From: Sedimenticola sp.
GTDB lineage: Bacteria; Pseudomonadota; Gammaproteobacteria; Chromatiales; Chromatiaceae
DNA: 64,000 nt
Assembly: GCA_026992075.1 (NCBI GenBank)
Contig: JALXAM010000007.1
Coordinates: 1-64,000, forward strand
Reading direction: 5' to 3'
Shown piece after piece: positions 20,450 through 27,648 of this stretch. The notes under the pieces are model-generated. The model did not search any database and was not told where the DNA came from. It saw nothing but the letters and a program-made list of their open reading frames with translations. The position numbers were made by a program, and so were the translations under genes. The stretch's first letter is position 1; the number at the start of each line of letters is the position of its first letter.

Positions 20450-21023
20450 CGGTACAAGACACCGTAACTGCACTCCTTTGCTGATCATGCTGTTCTCGTT
20501 CGCGAGTCTCCTGCTGCTCCTGATCCTGCTTCCCTGGTGGTCCCAGTGGCAGAAAGACCGGGAGCAGGCTGCGGTGATCTCTGCGCGCATCGCCCGATAC
20601 CGCGCCCTGCTCGATAGCAGGTCACGCCTGGAGGCGGGACTGAAAGAGATCGATACCCGGCTGAAGCAGTCGGGATACTTCATGGAAGCAACCAGCCCGG
20701 AAGTGGCTGCCGCCGAACTCCAGAACCGGGTCAAGGCCGTCGTCACACGAGCTGGTGGCACCCTGGTGAGCAGCGAGGTGCTGAACGCGGAAAAGGAACC
20801 GGGCTGGGTGGGGGTGAAGGTGCGCATGACCGGTGACGACGACGCCCTCTCCCGCACCCTGTTGGCACTGCGCCGCACCCGCCCCGTGGTGCTGGTGGAG
20901 GCCCTTACCGTACGCGGTCAGGTTCGTTATCGCCGCCAGGGTGACCGAATGGTCCCGCAGTCGGCCCCTCCCCTCGATATCGGCTTTCAGGTGGTCGGTC
21001 GCACATGGAGGAAGTCGCCGTGA
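20442..21023 (+). CDS. gspM: T2SS GspM
   Basis: 193 aa, single N-terminal TM, PilO/GspM_b-like; operon position between gspL and the gspN-like gene. Confidence 0.8.
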   Translation: MSDGTRHRNCTPLLIMLFSFASLLLLLILLPWWSQWQKDREQAAVISARIARYRALLDSRSRLEAGLKEIDTRLKQSGYFMEATSPEVAAAELQNRVKAVVTRAGGTLVSSEVLNAEKEPGWVGVKVRMTGDDDALSRTLLALRRTRPVVLVEALTVRGQVRYRRQGDRMVPQSAPPLDIGFQVVGRTWRKSP

Positions 21024-21553
21024 ACAAGGCCAGGAAGCGTATTTTGCAAATCATCCTCTTTCTGATATCGATGCCCTGGAAAGCCTGGGGCAGTGGCCTG
21101 GAAAGCCGGATCGATTCGGTCCTGCAACAGCTATCCCAGCACGGCTCCATGGCCCCCGCCGAAGTCGACCCGGTAATCCTGCGGCATCCTCTCTTCATCC
21201 CCGGCCGCCGGCCTCTGGAACAAAATGGTGACCCACGCCGCCGAGAGCTTCACCAACCCTTGGGAAAAACGGTATTGAAGGCGGTGATACGGGAACGCCA
21301 GCGCATCTATGCCCTGATCTCCCGAGGGAATCATTCCCTGCAGGCCGTCCTGGAAGGTGACCTTCTGGATGGAGCACGCGTGGTTCGTATCCTGCCCGAC
21401 CGGCTGGTGTTGCAGCGGGATGGAGCACAACGGACATTGCGCCTCTATCACTATCCACCGATCCGGCCAGGCCGGGAGGATCCATCCTCCTCGGGTCACG
21501 TCAGGCCGGCAACGAGAGCGGGTGGCAAAGAGAAACCTGGAGGCCAGCCATGA
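21005..21553 (+). CDS. GspN/XpsN-like protein (GspC-type homology region, no PDZ visible)
   Basis: Position matches xpsN in the Xanthomonas xpsE-D order. LKAVIRERQRIYALISRGNHSLQAVLEGDLLDGARVVRILPDRLVLQRDGAQRTLRLY resembles the GspC HR domain. Confidence 0.65.
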   Translation: MEEVAVNKARKRILQIILFLISMPWKAWGSGLESRIDSVLQQLSQHGSMAPAEVDPVILRHPLFIPGRRPLEQNGDPRRRELHQPLGKTVLKAVIRERQRIYALISRGNHSLQAVLEGDLLDGARVVRILPDRLVLQRDGAQRTLRLYHYPPIRPGREDPSSSGHVRPATRAGGKEKPGGQP

Positions 21554-23826
21554 AAGCACATCCATCACGAGCCCGGCATCTTTTGCGCCTGCCGACGGTT
21601 CTGTTGGCGGTTTGGCTGGTGTCTGGCTGTGAAAGCCTGGAAAAATTGCCGGGAACCGGCGAACTGGAACGGCATCCTCTGCCTGCAAGATCGGTACAGA
21701 AAAGTTCCGGTACGCTGGAGGTGAAACAGGGAACCGGACTCTCCCGCTCCCTGGAGCAGGCAGGCCGGCGGAACCAGGTCTCCCCGGAAGCCTGGCAGGT
21801 GGCCGGCAGCGGCCGGTTCATTCACCCCCCCAAGCCGCTGGAGAGACGGCCTGCCCAAACCACCCCGGAAGATCAGGTATTGCTCAATTTCGAGGACACC
21901 GATATCCGGGAAGTGGTGAAGGTGATTCTCGGCGACATGCTGCAGCTCAACTACATCCTGGATCCCGCGGTGCGCGGCGGCGTCACCATGCAGACCGCAG
22001 CGCCCATCGCCCGGAAAGACCTGCTGCCCACCCTGGAAACCTTGCTGCGAATGAACAATGCCACTCTGGTGAAGAACGGGGAGCAATACCAGGTGATACC
22101 CGTGCTCAAAGCCACCCACGGGCTGCTTACTCCGCGCCTGGCACAGGAGAGCCGGCCACTTCCCACCGGACACAATCTGATCATTCGCCCACTCCATCAC
22201 GTGAGCGCGGAGGAGATGAGCGAAATTCTCAAACCTCTGACGCACAAAGACAGTATTCTGCGCGTGGATCCCAGGAGAAACCTGTTGATCCTTGCCGGCA
22301 CATCGAAGGAGCTGGAACAGATCCTGTCGGTGATCGACACCTTCGACGTGGACTGGCTGCAGGGCATGTCGGTGGGATTCTTCCCGCTGGAGAACGCCCG
22401 CCTGGAACAGGTGCAGCAGGAACTGGACGTTGTATTGGGAAGCGAAGCCGGCAAGGCGTTGGGCGGCCTGGTACACATCACGCCCATACCCAGCGCCAAC
22501 GGCTTCCTGGTGGTTTCACGGCAGCACGATTACCTTGAGGAGGTGGGCAAGTGGATCCGGCAGTTCGATCGCATGTCCCAGGCCAGCGAAGAGCGACGCA
22601 TCTTCATCTACCGGGTCCGCAACGGCAAAGCCGAGACCCTGGCCCAGCTGCTCAACGATCTGTTCGCCAACAGGCGCACCACCCATGCCATCCAGGCCAC
22701 CGTCGCTCCTGGACAGGTTCCCGTCACCCTGACCACAGGAGGCGACGAAACCGCCGCCCGGCCCGGCAGCGTCAAAATGGAGACCGCCGAGATCGGCAAC
22801 AGCGAACCTGTCGAAGGAGAATTGCTCGCCAACGAGCTACGGGTGGTGGCCGACAACGAACACAATACCCTGTTGATACTGGCCACCGCCGCGGACTATC
22901 GGCGCATGCTGGATACCCTGCAGCAACTGGACATCATCCCCTTGCAGGTGCACATCGAGGCCACCATCGTCGAGGTGGCCCTGAAGGGAAAGCTCAAATA
23001 TGGCATCTCCTGGTTCTTCAAGGGTGGTGTCGGCGGCTACCAGAGCGTGGGTGGCGTGGGCGGCAGCACCACCGGCATCGATCTCACCGGCGGCATCAAG
23101 AGTTTGGCGGAGGGCTTCAACTGGTCGCTCATCGACAGCACCGGCGCGGTGCGCGCCATACTCAATGCCTTCGCCAACGACTCCCTGGTCAATGTTCTTT
23201 CCGCCCCTTCGGTGATGGTTCTGGATAACCAGGAGGCGATGATCCAGGTGGGTGACGAGGTGCCCACCCTCACCCAGCGACAGGGTACCGAGGGCAATGC
23301 CGTAATCGAGTCGGTGGCCTATCGGAACACCGGCATCATCCTCAAGGTGAAACCGCGCGTGAACCCGGGAGGCCTTGTGACCATGGAGATCACCCAGGAG
23401 GTGAGCGCCGTGGCCAATACCGAGGTGGCCACCAACCAGCCCACCATCCAGACCCGGAGAATCAGCAGCACCGTGGCGGTCCAGAGCGGCCAGACGGTGG
23501 TTCTCGGGGGCCTCATCCGTGACAAGCGGACCAATGCCCAGGGCGGCGTGCCCGTGCTTTACAAGCTGCCCGTTGTGGGAGCCCTGTTCGGTGAAACGGA
23601 AAAGAACAGCGAACGGGTGGAACTGGTGGTGGTACTCACCCCCAGAGTGATCACCAGTGCCGAGGACGCCTTGGCCATCACCCGTGATTTCCGAACCCGG
23701 ATGCAGGGCCTGAAACAGGAGTTCCTCGAGGAGGCTGGCGTGACAGAAGAGCGGGATCATCCGGCCGCCGAAAAAATCCACCGCGAGGGAGTGAACAACA
23801 GCACAGAAATACCGGGAAGCCTCTGA
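21550..23826 (+). CDS. gspD: T2SS outer-membrane secretin GspD
   Basis: Lipoprotein-like start (VWLVSGCESL), LNFEDTDIREVVKVILGDMLQLNYILDPAVRG, VNVLSAPSVMVLDNQEAMIQVGDEVP, VVLGGLIRDKRTNAQGGVPVLYKLPVVGALFG. Confidence 0.96.
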   Translation: MKAHPSRARHLLRLPTVLLAVWLVSGCESLEKLPGTGELERHPLPARSVQKSSGTLEVKQGTGLSRSLEQAGRRNQVSPEAWQVAGSGRFIHPPKPLERRPAQTTPEDQVLLNFEDTDIREVVKVILGDMLQLNYILDPAVRGGVTMQTAAPIARKDLLPTLETLLRMNNATLVKNGEQYQVIPVLKATHGLLTPRLAQESRPLPTGHNLIIRPLHHVSAEEMSEILKPLTHKDSILRVDPRRNLLILAGTSKELEQILSVIDTFDVDWLQGMSVGFFPLENARLEQVQQELDVVLGSEAGKALGGLVHITPIPSANGFLVVSRQHDYLEEVGKWIRQFDRMSQASEERRIFIYRVRNGKAETLAQLLNDLFANRRTTHAIQATVAPGQVPVTLTTGGDETAARPGSVKMETAEIGNSEPVEGELLANELRVVADNEHNTLLILATAADYRRMLDTLQQLDIIPLQVHIEATIVEVALKGKLKYGISWFFKGGVGGYQSVGGVGGSTTGIDLTGGIKSLAEGFNWSLIDSTGAVRAILNAFANDSLVNVLSAPSVMVLDNQEAMIQVGDEVPTLTQRQGTEGNAVIESVAYRNTGIILKVKPRVNPGGLVTMEITQEVSAVANTEVATNQPTIQTRRISSTVAVQSGQTVVLGGLIRDKRTNAQGGVPVLYKLPVVGALFGETEKNSERVELVVVLTPRVITSAEDALAITRDFRTRMQGLKQEFLEEAGVTEERDHPAAEKIHREGVNNSTEIPGSL

Positions 23827-23905
23827 TCTAATCCTGGACGAAGCGAAAGTCCGCAGCCGATAGCATGGAGCTAGATGCGAATTCACGGGCAAGATCAGGG
23901 CTTCC
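23815..23905. repeat. MITE-like element copy B (internally deleted relative to copy A)
   Basis: GGAAGCCTCTGATCTAATCCTGGACGAAGC identical to copy A from GCCTCTGATC onward; ends GATCAGGGCTTCC (inverted); internal GAAaGTcCGCAGCCgATAGCA and GATGCGAaTTCAcGG match copy A. Confidence 0.75.
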
Positions 23906-24022
23906 CAGGCGCAGAGTCGGAGAATAGACAAGCTACCCTCCATTCTGTGTAGGAATAACTTGCCACGAAGCATTACAATGTCGTCGCCCTGCCGCTAGGC
24001 AGGCGAGAGGCCGCCGCTTACG

Positions 24023-24244
24023 ATGAATCTCAAGCAGGAAAAAGACGAACTCATTTCCATCCTCTGGAAACTGAAGAACGCGACATTGGCGAGCCAGCCA
24101 CGCCCGGTGGATTTCAGTCAGCTGCTCCACGACCGGAACTTCCGCTCCGACTTCATCGAACAGGCAGCCAACTCCTCCTACAGTGAAATTAGGCACGCAG
24201 CCAAAAGGGCCCGTGAGCTGGATGCGCGGGGGCCGCTGGAATAG
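24023..24244 (+). CDS. Small hypothetical protein (73 aa)
   Basis: ORF MNLKQEKDELISILWKLKNATLASQPRPVDFSQLLHDRNFRSDFIEQAAN...; plausible composition; no recognised domain. Confidence 0.5.
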   Translation: MNLKQEKDELISILWKLKNATLASQPRPVDFSQLLHDRNFRSDFIEQAANSSYSEIRHAAKRARELDARGPLE

Positions 24245-24251
24245 GCGAGGA

Positions 24252-24338
24252 TGGTGCCCAGGGCCGGACTCGAACCGGCATGAGGTTGCCCTCGAGGGAT
24301 TTTAAGTCCCTTGCGTCTACCAGTTTCGCCACCTGGGC
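24252..24338 (-). tRNA. tRNA-Leu (anticodon TAA)
   Basis: Reverse complement GCCCAGGTGGCGAAACTGGTAGACGCAAGGGACTTAAAATCCCTCGAGGGCAACCTCATGCCGGTTCGAGTCCGGCCCTGGGCACCA; acceptor stem pairs; encoded CCA. Confidence 0.95.
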
Positions 24339-24505
24339 AGGGCATGGGATCCTGAAAATGCTGCCGGGATTCTACAGAACCCCCCGATACATGGAAAGAA
24401 TCCCCCATTGGGAATTGGAGCATTTACAAAATCCCTTGATTGGCAGAAGATTGAGCCGCCTATGAATTCGTGGCGACAACACGGTTTTCCAGTGTTCGAG
24501 CACCC

Positions 24506-25282
24506 ATGACCGCCATCGACAAACTATCCCGCATCCTGGGCAAGGCCATCACTTGGGCCTTTTCAGGTGCTTTGTATGGCGGTTTCTTCATTGGCATGTT
24601 CGGTTACCTGGTCATGCATTATAGCCACGCCAGCTGGACTCCTTACCTGCTGGCCCCACTGATCTCGGGCATGGTCATCGCTGCCTTCTTCGGCAGCATG
24701 CTGGTGGCGTTGGGAGGCACCTTGAGTGGCATTCTTACCGCCATTTCCTACCAGATCCTGCTGGCCGATGTCCGTAACCCTTTGTTGCTCATCGGTATCG
24801 CGTTCCTGGTGGGAATGTTGGGAGGTAGCTTCTTCACCCGCCGAGAGATCCATGAGTCCCAGCCTTTGGCACAGGCGGTGGCCGGGTTGCTCAGCGGCCT
24901 GGTTTCCGGCCCCATCCTCTTTTTGGTGGCGCGTTCTCTGAATATCGACGAGGTGGTGACCGCCCTAAGCGCCCTTTCGGTCTCTCTGGTTGGGTTGTTC
25001 TACGTAGTGGCGATCAAGTATCTGCCTGCCGGATTGCGCGGTGGCTTGGCAGAGAAGATCGGCGGTCCCCTGGTTTCGGGCATCATCGCCGCAGCGGTGG
25101 CAGCGGTCTTCTGGCTCATCGGGGAAAGCTATATGGTGATTCCCATCTATAGCCAGGAGAGCAGCTACCAGGCGATCCTGGATTCCACCCCCTTTGGACT
25201 GCTGGGGGGCGCCCTGGGAGGCGCTTTCGGCGGTGCCATGCTGGAGATCATGGGAATCCGCCTGGAAGAGCACATCACCTGA
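24506..25282 (+). CDS. Multipass hypothetical membrane protein
   Basis: MTAIDKLSRILGKAITWAFSGALYGGFFIGMFGYLV...; Gly-rich TM helices. The ORF extends upstream to 24470. Confidence 0.6.
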   Translation: MTAIDKLSRILGKAITWAFSGALYGGFFIGMFGYLVMHYSHASWTPYLLAPLISGMVIAAFFGSMLVALGGTLSGILTAISYQILLADVRNPLLLIGIAFLVGMLGGSFFTRREIHESQPLAQAVAGLLSGLVSGPILFLVARSLNIDEVVTALSALSVSLVGLFYVVAIKYLPAGLRGGLAEKIGGPLVSGIIAAAVAAVFWLIGESYMVIPIYSQESSYQAILDSTPFGLLGGALGGAFGGAMLEIMGIRLEEHIT

Positions 25283-26768
25283 TCCCCACTACCTTGGTCC
25301 ATCGGTTGGAGGGGAAGCTCACCACCACCCGGAGACCACCCCCAGGGCGATTCTCAGCCCATACCTGGGCTTCATGCAGCTCGGCAATGCGCCGTACGAT
25401 AGCCAGCCCCAGCCCGGTCCCTTCCGCCTGTCGTGCCGCCTCCGCGGTGCGATAGAACCGGTCGAACAGTTGCCCCAGTTGTTCCTCGGGGACTCCGGGA
25501 CCGTTGTCCAGCACTTCCAGCTGCAGACGGCCCTTTCGTCTGGCCGCCCTGACCACCACCTGGCCGCCCACCCGGCCATACTTCACGGCATTGCTCAGCA
25601 GGTTGTGAAGCAGCATTTGCAGCAATTCCGGCTCCATGGCGATGCGAACGTCCCATCGGGTTCGGTAGGTGATCTCCATGTGCTTCGCCTCTGCTTCCGG
25701 TATCACCGAAGTGAGACACTGAGCCAGCGCCTCCTGAAGGCTCGCCTGGCGCTCCACGTGGGTGACCTCTTTCGCGTCCAGCCTTGCCAAGTGCAACAAC
25801 TGCGACAACAAGGCCGACATGCGCGCCATGCTCTGCTCCAGCAATTTACCCGAGCGGCGCATCTCTTCCAGGTCCCTGCCCTCGCTCACCACATGTCCCA
25901 GGTTGCGCATGGCGGCCAGTGGATTGCGCAGCTCGTGCGCGGCATTGGCAGTGAAGGCCCGCTCTGACTCCAAGGTGGCTCGCAGCCTTTCCAACAGATG
26001 GTTGATCTCCTCAACTACCGGGAGCACTTCCCGGGGAACCCCTTGCAGCGAAACTGGTTGCAAGTTTCCGGGACGGCGGCGGGCGATCTGCTGACTCAGC
26101 CGGGCCAGGGGACGAAGGCCCCGCCAGATGGCAAGCCAGAGCACCAGCAAGATCAAGGGGATGACAAGCATCTGTACGTGCAACAGGTGATTACCGATCT
26201 CGTGCGACAGATAGGTGCGCAGGTCATCCCGCTGAGCCACGAAGACTCTGTACCGATTCTCTTCATCCGCCTGGGAGGCGATACGCCACTCATGGCCATC
26301 TCGCTGCAGGGTCTCGATATAGCTGCTTCCCAGATCCTCCCAGATCTCCGTATATCCCGGCATGGGCTCGCCGAGCACGGTTTTTCGATCACGACCCGAC
26401 AACCAGATATAGACGGTCACCTCTTCTTTCTTGTCCTGGATGGAAACGACAGACTGCTCATCGCCGGCAAAGGGCAGCAGGGGCGGGTTGGAAAAGTTCT
26501 TGATCCAGGCATTTTCCAATCCTCGAGCCGTCTCCAACGCCAGCCAGGCATCGTTCTGCCGATTCTCCCGAATCATCAACATGGTGGTACGCAGAAGATC
26601 CGAAGCCATGATGAGCTGCCAGGCATCCAGCACCTCCTCGGCCTCCTTGTCCACCTGCCGGAACACCGAATAGACCACGAACACCATGCTGGCCACCATG
26701 GCCAAAGCCAGAGTGAGCAGCAGCCGCCGTTGCAGGGAAGGAGCCAGCCAATCAGGGCGCATCAGCAT
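25275..26768 (-). CDS. Sensor histidine kinase (QseC-like)
   Basis: Two TM segments, HAMP-like region, H-box FTANAAHELRNPLAAMRN, N-box LLHNLLSNAVKYG, G-box GTGLGLAIVRRIAELHEAQV. Confidence 0.92.
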   Translation of the reverse strand: MLMRPDWLAPSLQRRLLLTLALAMVASMVFVVYSVFRQVDKEAEEVLDAWQLIMASDLLRTTMLMIRENRQNDAWLALETARGLENAWIKNFSNPPLLPFAGDEQSVVSIQDKKEEVTVYIWLSGRDRKTVLGEPMPGYTEIWEDLGSSYIETLQRDGHEWRIASQADEENRYRVFVAQRDDLRTYLSHEIGNHLLHVQMLVIPLILLVLWLAIWRGLRPLARLSQQIARRRPGNLQPVSLQGVPREVLPVVEEINHLLERLRATLESERAFTANAAHELRNPLAAMRNLGHVVSEGRDLEEMRRSGKLLEQSMARMSALLSQLLHLARLDAKEVTHVERQASLQEALAQCLTSVIPEAEAKHMEITYRTRWDVRIAMEPELLQMLLHNLLSNAVKYGRVGGQVVVRAARRKGRLQLEVLDNGPGVPEEQLGQLFDRFYRTAEAARQAEGTGLGLAIVRRIAELHEAQVWAENRPGGGLRVVVSFPSNRWTKVVGIR

Positions 26769-27423
26769 CCAGGAACAGATAGCCCACGCCCCTTACGGTT
26801 TTGATGCACTGGGCGCCCAGCTTGCGCCTCAGGTGGTGGATGTGCACATCCAGCACGTTGCTGGAGGCATCCTCCTCCGAATCGCCCAGGAAGGTGCGCA
26901 GCAACCTTTCCCGGCTCAACACCTTGCCCTTGTTCTCCATGAAATAGCGCAGCAGCTTCAGCTCCGTGGGCGAGAGATGAACCGCCTTTCCTTCCCGCTC
27001 CACCTGTGCCGACTGGGGATCGAACCGGATACCCGCGCCCTGGAGAATATTGGACGAACGTCCGTCCATACGGCGGATCACGGCACGGATCCGGGCCGCC
27101 AACTCATCCAGGGAATAGGGTTTTTGCACGTAATCGTCGGCCCCCAGCTCCAGGCCACGAATGCGCTTGTCCAGTTCGTAACTGGCGGTGATGATGATCA
27201 CCGGAATGTCGTCCCCCTGCTCACGCAGATTCCGCAGCAATACCAAGCCGTCACCATCGGGCAGCCCGAGGTCCAGCAGCAGGCAGCGATAGTCTCCCTG
27301 GCGCAGGGATTCCCGAACTCCGTTCATGCCAGGCATCCAGTCCACCACGAACCCACGCTGCCCCAATCCGAGGCAAGCGCTTTGCGCCAGCAGTTCGTCG
27401 TCCTCCACCAGAAGAATGTTCAC
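26752..27423 (-). CDS. OmpR-family response regulator (QseB-like), GTG start
   Basis: (V)NILLVEDDELLAQSACLGL..., LLLDLGLPDGDGL, C-terminal wHTH VLDVHIHHLRRKLGAQCIKTVRGVGYLF; RBS GGAGGG before GTG. Confidence 0.92.
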   Translation of the reverse strand: MNILLVEDDELLAQSACLGLGQRGFVVDWMPGMNGVRESLRQGDYRCLLLDLGLPDGDGLVLLRNLREQGDDIPVIIITASYELDKRIRGLELGADDYVQKPYSLDELAARIRAVIRRMDGRSSNILQGAGIRFDPQSAQVEREGKAVHLSPTELKLLRYFMENKGKVLSRERLLRTFLGDSEEDASSNVLDVHIHHLRRKLGAQCIKTVRGVGYLFLDADAP

Positions 27424-27598
27424 GGAATGCCCTCCGGTATTCCCTGATCCCTTTCGACAAATCGGTGGCCGGGCGGCGGTTTTCTTCGGCTCCCTGCCCC
27501 TTCGAGAAGACGTTGCGGTGTCGCTTCTTCCAGGATGGATCAGAGGTGTTTTCAAAGCTTAGCCCATTTCCAAGGCATTTTTCCGTGCCGCCAACGAT

Positions 27599-27630
27599 AA
27601 AAACCCCGCACCACTCTCGCGGCGCGGGGG
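27599..27630 (-). terminator. Rho-independent terminator downstream of the multiheme cytochrome gene
   Basis: Minus strand CCCCGCGCC-GCGAGAGT-GGTGCGGGG followed by TTTTT. Confidence 0.8.
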
Positions 27631-27648
27631 TCGCCTTGGACAGCAGAC

